A stretch of 64,000 nt of DNA from Polytrichum commune (taxonomy: Eukaryota > Streptophyta > Polytrichopsida > Polytrichales > Polytrichaceae): positions 498,501 to 562,500 of the forward strand of contig OX485805.1 of the NCBI GenBank assembly GCA_950295325.1, read 5' to 3'. The notes below the pieces were generated by a model, which saw nothing but the letters and a program-made list of their open reading frames with translations, made no database searches and had not been told where the DNA came from. Shown here piece by piece: positions 49,101 to 59,158 of the stretch; the stretch's first letter is position 1, and every line of letters starts with the position of its first letter. A program made the position numbers and the translations under genes.

Positions 49101-50954
49101 GATGCTCCAAAGTCTTATGTTAAGATGGGGAATTGTTTTTATATGCAGTTATATGAATCATACTGTGTGGTGGTAATTTACACATTTGTGATTTAAGTTT
49201 GTACGTGGTGGGATTGGCAGTTTTGGGTCATTCATGACAGCAGTTCTTAACTGGAGAGGAATCCCTCCATATGTTTTGGGGCTTGCACGAGGGATAGCAG
49301 CCATAGTGGGGATTATTGCCACAGTCATTTATCCAATCATACATGCTCGTATCCAGACTGTTCGTACAGGCATCTGGTCAATCTGGATTCAGGTATGGGC
49401 ACCATCTTTTGTGAAGGATTTTGCATATGATAAATAATTACACCATCATTACTGTGTGTCACCAGAGAGGAGCTTGATTTTGTTGTCCATATGTGTCAAG
49501 ATGGAGCACTTCTCATCTTGCATTTGACATTTACTCCTCTCTGTGCAGTGCTCCTTGCTTTCAGTGTCTGTGGCATCAATCTGGGTCCAAAACTCCAGGG
49601 TGGCATCCATTATGCTCATCAGTGGTGTGGCAGCTTCTCGCCTAGGTTTGTGGATGTTCGATCTCTCAGTGACACAACTTATGCAGGTAGACAGCCTCAA
49701 GCCAAAATCACTCCATTTTTGTCCTTCATTGTGTTTCCAGTTGGAGGCTGTGACTGCAAGCGTGGGTTGTGCAATCCAGGATGGACTTGAGTACTGAGTG
49801 CAGTGCCTATGAAGTCCAGCACTCGTTAAAGGAGACTATCTAGTGTTGAATATTTTAATTGGACTCAAGTGATGGAAAATTATATACCTTGACATTTACA
49901 TGATTTGTCCTCCAAGTATTACAACGTTTACTGTATCCCAGAGTAATGTATATCATGTGTTGAGCATCTTTTGCATAAAATGATAATCTAATCAGCAACC
50001 GCACATTGAACCCCTTGAGTACCCAAAGTAAACACTTCTCTATATATAAGCCCTTTTAAGTAGTTGTCATAGCATGTTACTTAGTAGTCCCTTGAGTGCA
50101 GCATGTTTGTGTCTCACAAGAAAGGTTTGATTTTTATCCATAGCACACTGTCAATTATGAGTTCTTGTGTGGGTTTGTTCCTACTTATCCCTCATTTACT
50201 TCTCCATGACTCCAGTCATAGTGATGGAATTTAGTGTGTTAATCAGTCTCTATGGATGGGATCATGCTGTGAACTTGTATGTAATCCTCAACATGCTTGT
50301 TTATGCAGGAATCTGTGCCAGAGGCAGAAAGAGGAGTAGTGGGTGGTGTGCAGAAGTCATTGCAGTCATTAATGGACATGCTGACATATGTTGTTGGCAT
50401 GGTCATTGTTCATCCGGAGGCAAGTGATATTTGACCCCTAAAAGTTCATGCCTTTCTTGACACCACACATTTTCACTTGCATTGTAGAGAAGGTTGCCAC
50501 GTTAGAAAGTATAGCCTTTGTAAAGTAAAGTTGTTGATGCCATCTATTACCCCACAAAAAATCTTACCGAAATGAGTTCAGTTGCATTTCTATTGACCCC
50601 CACAAAATTTCTCACTTGTGAGCAGAAAAGTCCTTGTGAGCTGTCAGGAGTTAAATTTGCTGATCAAGATTTTGCTCCAAAACTTTCCTGTCCTATGAGA
50701 ATTAACCCCACCCCCAACTCCCATATCCTATTCTTGGTTACAAAAATTGATTAATCATAATATGTTGTTTCAATATATCCATTGATTCAATAAATGCAGA
50801 CTAATGCTAATACTGTTTTTTTTTTCAGGACTTCGGGATCACAATTTGTATGTCATTTGTCTCTGTATTAATAGCAGCTGTCCTGTACTCATTGCACGTT
50901 TATCGTGTCCGAGGCCATCTTTTCCATTTTGACCGACTCCTCCATTCTAGGTAG
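46150..50954 (+). CDS. FPN: Ferroportin / IREG-type iron (metal) exporter, SLC40 family
   Basis: Nine exons: 46150-46364, 46959-47109, 47606-47802, 48314-48650, 48857-49044, 49221-49392, 49549-49686, 50309-50419 and 50829-50954. They join in frame to 544 residues. A TAA lies in frame just before the ATG. Signature stretches include LYGSHFLSRWGDRMWEF (first helix), WPDSLLLVAVYG, VSLAVQN, RINAVMRRID, LALLYFTVLSFGSFM, NWRGIPPYVLGLARG, SGVAASRLGLWMFDL and HVYRVRGHLFHF. All are in family order, with about 12 membrane segments. Ferroportins export Fe(II) (in plants also Co and Ni) from cells or into vacuoles. The short N-terminus without an obvious transit peptide favours the FPN1/FPN2 type over plastid MAR1/IREG3. 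The exon 5 acceptor is the least certain border; exon 8 uses a GC donor. Confidence 0.93.
47931..48140. mobile_element. 210-bp MITE in ferroportin intron 3
   Basis: The ends are inverted: TTTAGTGCCATGAAAGTCAC and ACTATTTGG on the left against CCAAATAGTAAGTGACACTAAA on the right, with ATATATAGCATTG also mirrored. It lies wholly between exons 3 and 4. Related copy at 30034. Confidence 0.75.
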
Positions 50955-51783
50955 GAACACAGATTAGTCCTAGCTGGCAGCTAATTAGCAGCAAAAAGAA
51001 TGAGTTCTGGTAGTGTGTTGGGTTGGGAAGTATATTGTAAAGTCTCTGCTACACAATGGGGTCGCATAGTTTCCTCTCTCCGAATATAATCAGAATGCCT
51101 ACTGATGAATGACATCCTGGCATCTTAAAAGTTTGGGACATGTGAGAAGTATATTCTCAGCGTTGAAATTTTTGCTTTTACAGGGAGATAAATTTACACA
51201 TGACAAGTAAATTTTTCTTTATCTACCAACTTCCAACTTTACAAATGCAAAGTGAATTTCTCGATATTGAATTTATAGAACTCACATCCACATTACTGAT
51301 GTTTCCATGTAGCCTGGTGCACTCCATGTAAGCATTTTCGAACTGAACCTTGTGGACTTTCTTATGACCCAAAATTTAGGAATGTGATTCTGGGTTGGGG
51401 TTTTGTGGGTTTATTAGGTAGATGCAAATGTGATGTTTCAAGAGATGATGCATAGAAGTGAGTTATAACTGATGTACTGAAAACTGCAAGTTGAAGTTGG
51501 ATTTTCAAACTTGTCTGGGCTATTCAACATGGCTTCGTTATTGGCACAACCTCTTTGTCATTGTTGGTTGATTACCTGACTTAAATCATCTCAATTATTG
51601 AGCAGGCAATACCTTCTCCATGAGTGTTGGGTGATATTTTTATTCCTTGCCACCCATGATGTCATAATCCAATATGATATCACAACAAGATGCCTGTGTA
51701 CCTGTAATTGTTGTAAGTTAATATCAGGTGCTTTTAATTTTTGTAGAATGAGATGAGTGGCTGTGAAGTTCATATGGAAAGTA
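50955..51783. other. 3' flank of ferroportin
   Basis: Presumed 3' UTR and spacer up to the Tc1 element. No further gene or repeat seen. Confidence 0.45.
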
Positions 51784-53413
51784 CAGTGACTGCCAAAACT
51801 GAGTACAAACACAACATATTGAAATTCAACAAACAATGTAAGGAAATTGGATGCACCAAACATGAAACCATAAATTGCATAGGATTACCATTGCAATCAG
51901 TCATACTTCCATGGGAATTGAGGCCTATTACACACAAGTATGCATGTACAAACAAAAGTAAAGTGAAGTTCAATCCAAAACTCAGTTTTGCTCACACAAG
52001 CTAGAACAAAGGTAAAAATTTGTCCACCTACCCTTAGCAGCTATAACAGTTGCAATGCGCTTAGGCATGCTCCTATACAAGTTCTTACACTCGTTGGGAG
52101 TAATTGAAGCCCAACAATCCTCAACACGCTCCCACAATTCTAACATTCCTTTGGGAGGTCTCTCATATTGGTTTAGTCGACGTTTTAAAGTTGCCCACAA
52201 GTGTTCGATCGGATTCAAGTCTGGAGATTGCGCCGGCCACTTCAAAACAATAAACTCTTACAAATTCAGCCAACGGCGCACACTCTTGGATGTATGTTTT
52301 GGGTCATTATCATGTTGAAAAATCAAATTGGTAGGACCCAAATTGTATGCATGCAGCGTATGAATCAACTCTCGCTCTAAAATTTCTCTATACATGTACT
52401 GATCCATTCTTCCCTCAATCCTACACATCATACCAGGGCCACTCGGAGTCATGCAACCCCACATCATCACTCCCCCACCTCTAAACTTGACAGTTTGTTG
52501 CACCATTCCAACACTTCTACTCTGTCCATCACGAAACCAACACCAACTGCGACCATCAGAGCAAAATTGGTTGATTTTTGTTTCATCGGAGAATACTACA
52601 CGATCCCAATCATCATCAGTCCAATGGCAATGACGTGTAGCAAATTCTAATCGTCCCTTAATTTGAAGAAGTGTGAGCTTTGGTTTCTTTTGCTTCACTT
52701 TACATTTCAAACCTGCTTTTCGTAACACTCTCCTCACAGTACTATCGCTCATACCAACATGAAGCTCTTCTCTCAAGTAATTTCCAACTTTGTGTGCAGT
52801 TTCTAAGCCACCCACAATGATTTCTCTCACACAAGCTCTACGATCAGCTGCACTGTACACCTGTGGGCTGCCACCAAAACTGTGATTGACATCACTCAAT
52901 TCACTCAAAAGTTGCTTACAAAATTGTGCAACCCAACTTTGGGATATCTGTAAGTCTCTAGCAACATTTCTAGTACTTTCACCCCTCCTCAACTTCTCTA
53001 AAGTAGCTTCTTCTATTTGCTTTCTACCAATAGCAGAGAGAGACCTCAATGAAACCATTTTGCTCAATTTGTATACATGATGTGCACTGAATGGGGACAC
53101 AATTATAAATGTGAAGGCCAAGAACATGCCCACCCAAAAAATCGGACCCAAAAAACCACTTGTACATGCCAAATTTGTAGCATTCATTGCGTAATCCAAG
53201 TGTGAGCATAACTGAGTTTTGAAGCTAATTTACTTTGATCTAGATCTTTCTCAAATTATCTTGCATTGCTGGACTTGTAATTTGGTAGCCACATCATTTA
53301 CATGCATGTATACTTGAGCCGTCAATTGATTTGGCATTAAATGCAATAAATTATAAAATATGAATGGCTAAAGGTAGACTAGGCTTTTTCGTAGTCAGTT
53401 TTGACAGTCACTG
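51784..53413. mobile_element. 1.63-kb Tc1-like element with IR/DR ends
   Basis: The left end CAGTGACTGCCAAAACTGA and the right end (reverse complement CAGTGACTGTCAAAACTGA) differ at one base. TA flanks both sides (51782-51783, 53414-53415), the Tc1/mariner target. A second inverted pair, CAAAACTCAGTTWTGCTCACAC, lies about 190 bp inside each end (about 51977 and 53205), giving two direct-repeat blocks per terminus as in IR/DR Tc1 elements. It contains one transposase gene on the minus strand. Confidence 0.93.
51982..53058 (-). pseudogene. Tc1-family DD34E transposase with one internal stop
   Basis: ATG 53058 (MVSLRSLSAIGRKQIEEAT) starts a helix-turn-helix domain (GESTRNVARDLQISQSWVAQ), then a second HTH (LREELHVGMSDSTVRRVLRK). 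The DDE catalytic domain follows: FSDETKI, QHDNDPKHTS and PDLNPIEHLW. Exactly 34 codons separate the second Asp and the Glu, counting a TAA at 52258-52260 that is the only break; a CAA codon there would give the usual WLN-Q-E context. The C-terminus MPKRIATVIAAKGRWTNFY is intact. The ORF extends upstream of 53058, but that part overlaps the terminal repeat region and is not conserved-looking. Length about 358 codons, normal for Tc1. Confidence 0.93.
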
Positions 53414-53965
53414 TATCTCCCACTGGTTATGCTTCTGATTGGAGAGTTTTGGTGTTGGAAGCATCACAAGCCTGGCAATCCTACAGCTTGAAGGATGCTT
53501 ATAATGTACTGTGTGACCATATTATTATTGATCCTAAACCAGATTCTGACTGAAATAATGAGATATTGCCCAAGTGCCTGGAAACTTTGACAAGTTGACA
53601 TCTTGAAATGGAGACTACTCTAACTATGGTACAAGTTTGGAATGGGCAGGGGTTGACAACTTTTTTGATTTAATTTTGTATGATGAGGGTCAATGTGCAC
53701 ATAGGATTTTCAAATCGCAACAAAGCTTGAGCCCAGCTTGGAGTGATTTGGTAGCTGTGTGTTGTATTTTAACTATTTGAATGAAATCACCCTCCACTTG
53801 GATCATAAAGAAAAGTGCAACAAATGTCAAGACACAGATGAGACTAGAACATTAACATAGTGAGACCTTGTTTTACTACCTGGATGTGTGCAATGAAATG
53901 CATTCACAAACCACAAACGAAACAGTCCTGGAGTGAATTACTGCGCCTCAGCCTAAATGTTCTAT
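53414..53965. other. Spacer between Tc1 element and TPR gene
   Basis: Should include the 3' UTR of the TPR gene (minus strand). No other feature seen. Confidence 0.45.
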
Positions 53966-56900
53966 TTAAGATCTTGCAACAGCCTTTATGTCCAGAAATC
54001 CTTCCAAGGCGTTGACAAGCTTTGGTGGCCATTTGCGAGTGTTTCGGACCCACTCCCGATCCCGGTACCTTCCATCCTGCAAAGCCATGAACAACAGTCT
54101 TGATTTTAAAATCCAAGAAAAGAGATTAGCCCTATGATTTTATCAGAAACAAACAAAAAGGAGTATTCATGAGGAAGACCTAACTTACCTGCATTCGGCC
54201 CCAGTTCGTCTCAGCTTCAGCTGTGAGGCCTTGTGCATACAGTGCCACTGCAAGAGCTGCCCTAACGTCGGGAAACTGTAACAGACATAATGGAATCAAT
54301 TAAGAACTACAGTCCATGATTGACTCAATGCATTGTGGGGACAAATCAACCCATAATGTTCATACTGTACTTTCTTTTACTTCCTTTTCCCATAAAACTT
54401 GCATGCTGGGTCTTACAAATCCTATCCAAAGCATTGACATCATAAATCAAATTCGACTTCCTTGCTTCCAAGATTACAGATTGTAATGAAGACTTAATGG
54501 ACATGTCAACTATTTCATGAGAGGTTGCAAAGCACATCATGCGTACCTCAGGATACTTCCGCAGAAGCGAGCGAAACTGCTTGAATGCCTCATTTTCCTT
54601 GCCAACTTGATAGAGAGCCTATTGACCACACAGAAAGGATACTTAAGGATCTAAATCAATCAACTAACTAAAGTTGAATTCTTAGTATGTCCATTGAACG
54701 ACATGGTTTAATAAGGTCTTGAATTGTCCACTTTGCTCTTGATCTACTGAAATTAAATTGTCATAACAAAGACACACACCTATAACACTTATAACACTTG
54801 CAACCCACTTGTTAACACTTGTTGAGTTGCTGCAGCTTCACAAATTTCACACATTAAATTGATGGGACAGTCTAAATTTCACACATTAAATATAGAAGTC
54901 TTAAGGACATTGTACCGTTTAGAACACTAAATATAAAGCTGTTTCTTCAGACTTGTAAAGGTAATTGTAGAATTTGTGGAAATAAGATATCCTCATGAGC
55001 AGTCATTTAAATTTGTGGAGAGTCGATAAGCACTAAAACTTGGAAGGGAGTGGCACAGGTGCATGAATACCAAAGCGTAATTGGCAGCTGCGAATGAGAA
55101 TTCAGGAGCTAGTTGAACAGCTTGGCGGTAATTCACCAAGGCCTCATCCCATTGCCGCAGAGCTGCCTGTCCGACCGTCCATAGTATACATTTCAGGATA
55201 GTTACATTTTTATAACTTGGAAATGCAATCAGATTTCCTCATAATAGAGCTGCAGATTGATTTGCAAGAGAGGAAAGAAAACCTTGACGTTGCCCAAGTT
55301 ATTCCATGCAGCTGGATCATTTGGTTGTGCAGCAAGCACCGCTTGGTAATCCGCTGCAGCCTCGTCATAGCGGCCAAGGCTCTCCAATGTCACCCCCCTA
55401 TTCAACACTGGATCTACCGCATATCTGCATATCAGGAACAAGACCATAAGAATCCAGAAACTGTTGCTGTTCTGGTTGGGAAAACCTAAATTTCAAAGGG
55501 ACCCAGTTGGTGCAATATCCATTGAATAAGATGGGCAGAAAGGAGGTAACAGATAAAGTCAACTGACGGAGCAAGTTCGATGGAACGATCAAAATCTTCC
55601 AGCGCCTCTTCCATCTTCCCCTGTACACAAATCGTTCAGCTAGTAAAGTGAGTGTGCACTCACCAAGAACAGTACAAAGACCTACTAAACCATAAATTAC
55701 TTGCCCCGCTAAAACAACAATGATGGCTACTAAGTGATGTACAATCTCCTTGAGCGCACACCCCAGCAGGAAGTATGCGATGAAATATTGTTTTCTCCCA
55801 CCTGCCGGCTCCGAGAATTGCCACGATTTCCCCATGCCCTCGATACAATATCTGGGACCCACTCGGCATCAAGCTTGCCATACTTGTCAATCACCTCTGT
55901 CCACAACTCCTCCTCTTCCTCAACCTGCGAGCAATCAATTCTGAATGTGAGGAGTATCTGAAGAAACCTCGAGGCACAAACTATTCAATTCAGACTTGCT
56001 ATAGAGAAGCGGTCGATGGCCATCTATCCCAAACCCAAGGAAGAACATAATGTGCTTGTTTTGATGTTCAAATGTAGGCGACTTTGAATTTGCCCCCTTT
56101 ACACGTGCAATGTGATAAGTTTGGTGTATTTTAGAGGTTGCAACACAGTCGCTTGAAGCCTTTCTTTCAACTTAATCAGCAAATTGAATGACAAATCTCT
56201 CTCACAGAGGCCACTGCACTGCAACATTCTAGTAAATTAACCTCGTCTTATTGACTCCACATTAACCCTAGAAGCCTTGTGGCTTTCTGGACTTTAGAAT
56301 CGCATTCATTTCATCTCGTTTCAGTCTCTTGAGACTAATTTCTGAGGGTGGGTTAGAGATTCGAAACTTTTGTGGGATAGTGTAGGATAGTATAAGTAGT
56401 GTGAATTTTGATCATATTCATTGTATGAAAGCAAGGCAAAGGTGAACCAACCGTAGGCGCAGACAGAGCTCGTTGAAAGACGGAAGCAGCTTCGCGAAGA
56501 CGACCATCAGCGGCATCGAAGGGGTGCGTGGGTGCGGTCGTCAAGTCGATTTTTGCAGGACTCACCGTTGCATCACCCACTGCTGGGAAGACGAATCGCA
56601 AGGCAGGGAGCAATCCTCCTGCCAAGAGTGCATGTCTCCTGCTGCTGCTGCTGCTGCTGCTTTGTCCCTGCTCCCCCAACACGGAACAACTTTTCTATCA
56701 ATGGATAAGTTGATGGGTTAAGGCCCCTTCACACTAGAGAGAGCACCTATCGGGAGTCCTATTCTGTTGAGAGCTCGACCGATCTTCAAGCTTACAATAG
56801 TTTGAACAAGTGTAAAGTGGCCGTGTTCAAAGTAAGGTATCAGTAGGATTTTTGAATTAAACGCTCAAGAATGGTCAAAATCTATCTTATCGGGACATTG

Positions 56901-57515
56901 ATTCTTAGATATGTCGAGTTAACTGTTGACAGCTTGACCAATCCTGAACCTTGCAATAGTTTGAGTGAGCAAGTGTGAAGTGACCATGTTGAAAGTGAAA
57001 TATAAAAGGGAAAGTGTCTTACACAATGAACTACCCCAAGAATGCTCAAGAGCTCATTGGCTTGAGACCCACAAACCCATCCTGAGCGACCTGCATGAGC
57101 AGGAGTTTGACCGAGAGGTTGTCATAGATTTGCCACATGAAATTCACCAAGGCGCCATCTACAACGCGGTAAGAAGTTTGCTGTTTTCAAATGTAAAAAT
57201 GTGGCACTGAGTGAAGAAACTTGACTCTGAGCTCTCAATCTCCCTAGTGTAAAGAAGAAGAAGGGATCTCACATTTTTCTCTTGACCTCTTTCAATGTCG
57301 ATGCCTTCTCCATGCACCCTCGTGTCTCCTGCCAACGCCTTCCAGTGCCGGCCATGGGCTAAGGTCGATGAAAGAATCTGAGGCAATTGTCTTCTTCTCA
57401 AGCCTGTGGTACTAACAAGATAAGGGTAACTGCTAAATGCGTCATGAGCACTAGAATGCAACCCAATAGATGCAGCATTGCTACAAGGGCTTAACAGCGA
57501 CAGACTACTTGCCAT
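53966..57515 (-). CDS. Plastid-targeted tetratricopeptide-repeat protein
   Basis: Nine minus-strand exons: 57515-57273, 56694-56452, 55924-55802, 55620-55568, 55424-55283, 55166-55071, 54618-54547, 54275-54189 and 54076-53966. All join in frame, giving about 389 residues. The N-terminus (MASSLSLLSPCSNAASIG...) is Ser/Ala-rich and Arg-bearing like a chloroplast transit peptide. Exon 2 encodes SSRRHALLAGGLLPALR, a twin-arginine plus hydrophobic stretch that suggests thylakoid targeting. TPR-type helices follow, for example RYDEAAADYQAVLAAQPND, QWDEALVNYRQAVQLAPEF and VGKENEAFKQFRSLLRKYP. The protein ends WPPKLVNALEGFLDIKAVARS. The exon 2 start could instead be 56667, as both keep phase. Linking exon 1 is inferred from phase and composition. 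Likely a scaffold or assembly factor; partner unknown. Confidence 0.83.
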
Positions 57516-57930
57516 ACTTGACTGCTTGCCCAATTTCGTTTACAAGCTGATTGTGACGATTCTAGGAATTATATATCACTCAAGACAGAATTTGCAGCTT
57601 GTCCTGCCATAGGCCATACGAAAGGAAACTGCATTGACTTGAAAAAACCTGCAACGGGACAGAGCATGCCACATATGCATGCATCATGAATGTGTAAGTA
57701 ATTAGGTTTGCTCGCAGTAAATTTATGTTGACAGAGGAATAGGTTTGGATATGGCACAAAGACACACACCCGCACGGAGTGACATTGACTACTTGTGTCC
57801 TAACAAGAGCTTTGTATGTTCTCGAAGACAGAAGACTCAACTACTTACATACTGTAGATAGACTAGATGAATCAGCTGTAACTTGAGGGGAGAGATGGGA
57901 TCATGGGACTTCCTTCAATCGATGCCACAG

Positions 57931-57969
<39 letters not shown>

Positions 57970-58036
57970 CATGGCGAATGACGTGTCACTTATCCTTGGG
58001 GATTCGAGGCCCCTCATTTGGATGACGTTTGTACTA
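57516..58036 (-). promoter_or_regulatory. Upstream region of the TPR gene
   Basis: Holds a GA microsatellite (57934-57967; CT-rich in the gene's sense) and an ACGTGTC motif of ABRE/G-box type at about 57980. No clear TATA box was identified. The short overlapping ORFs are not supported. Confidence 0.35.
57934..57967. repeat. (GA)n microsatellite
   Basis: About 17 GA units upstream of the TPR gene. Confidence 0.92.
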
Positions 58037-59158
58037 CCCTACCTCAACGGCAGGTTCGGCCATAATTAATTGATTTTGCTAGTGCATAATAATTATTTTT
58101 CAGCAACCCAAAAGTGCCTAAAATGTTGGAAAATCTATCATAAAAGTGCCAAATTTTTGTAAATTTTTGTAAATTTGGGTAAATAAAGCGCAAATATAAA
58201 TCAACACATAAATATGTAGCTACTCGATAATTCGAGTGTTGTATACAGGCACTTTCAGAATTATAAAAGTGCGTGCGTGCGTGTATGTGTGTCTGTGTGT
58301 GCGTGCGTGTGTGTAAGTGCTTGCTTGCGTGTGTCAAATTCAGGATTCACAGGACACTCAAACCATGAACTCGGGGAAAACTACATGATGTTCACACTGA
58401 ACGATTCAAGGTGAAACACTCGAATCCTTCAAAACGAGCTAATTGCTAAGACTATTGCTGTCGAAAACACTTGACAGATTTGGTTTAGGTGGAGATTGAC
58501 CTAATTCACCTCTTCTTTAAGAAGGCCATGAAGCTCATTTCGGCAGTCATCCAATCGTCGGTAGTCTGAGCAATCGACTACCCACACCATGCCATCGGTC
58601 TGTTCATAATAATTTGAGTGTTCAAGGAGATAGGTGCTTGGGAGAAGGAAAATTGGCTTGGTCTTAGAGTAGATCCCACCACCCAGAAACCAACTGACAG
58701 CTTTGGAAACGCTTTCCCCACACCAAGCATCCGAAAAAACTTAATATAGCAGGTATGAAGTTTGATGAGAAGCGTGTCCAGGCTCTGGAAGCTGAAAGCA
58801 CAATTGCCGTGCAAGGAAAGAAACACCCAAAGACACCTGGATCAAAACTCCTCAGTTTGAAAAGAAGCAAGAAAACACACCGACAGACACATGCACTCTC
58901 TCTATCTGTCTCTGAGGAGGAGGAGGCAGTTGTCAAACTCAGAGTCTACCGGCTCAAGACACAAACCGAAACATATAATTCACAACGCAGAAAAGACCCA
59001 GTGCTGCAGACTCCGGCAGCAGACTTCGGCAAGTGCCGGAAATGTCATCAACGGCAAGTGCCGGAGTTAGAAATTTCAACGGCACTTGCCGAACCTGGTT
59101 GGCACTATTTTCTTTAATTATCCGGCACTGGTGTGCCGGACCTGCCGTTGAGGTAGGG
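58037..59158. mobile_element. 1.1-kb non-autonomous inverted-repeat element
   Basis: The left end CCCTACCTCAACGGCAGGT and the reverse complement of the right end match over 19 bp, with further similarity (CGGC, ATAATTAA) beyond. TA flanks both sides (58035-58036, 59159-59160), a possible 2-bp target duplication. Near the right end CGGCAAGTGCCG occurs twice and its complement CGGCACTTGCCG once. ORFs inside are short with no transposase motif. Confidence 0.7.

Noticed and set aside
53059-53199. Longer N-terminus for the Tc1 transposase
   Set aside because: The extra 47 codons overlap the inner terminal repeat region, and the conserved HTH begins just after the ATG at 53058.
56353-56682. TPR gene starting at the GTG at 56682
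   Set aside because: Not an ATG, and a stop lies just upstream; an upstream first exon fits phase and targeting features.
57159-57533. TTG start and 3' extension of the first TPR exon
   Set aside because: The frame before 57515 lacks ATG; past 57273 a GTGAGA donor fits the downstream phase better.
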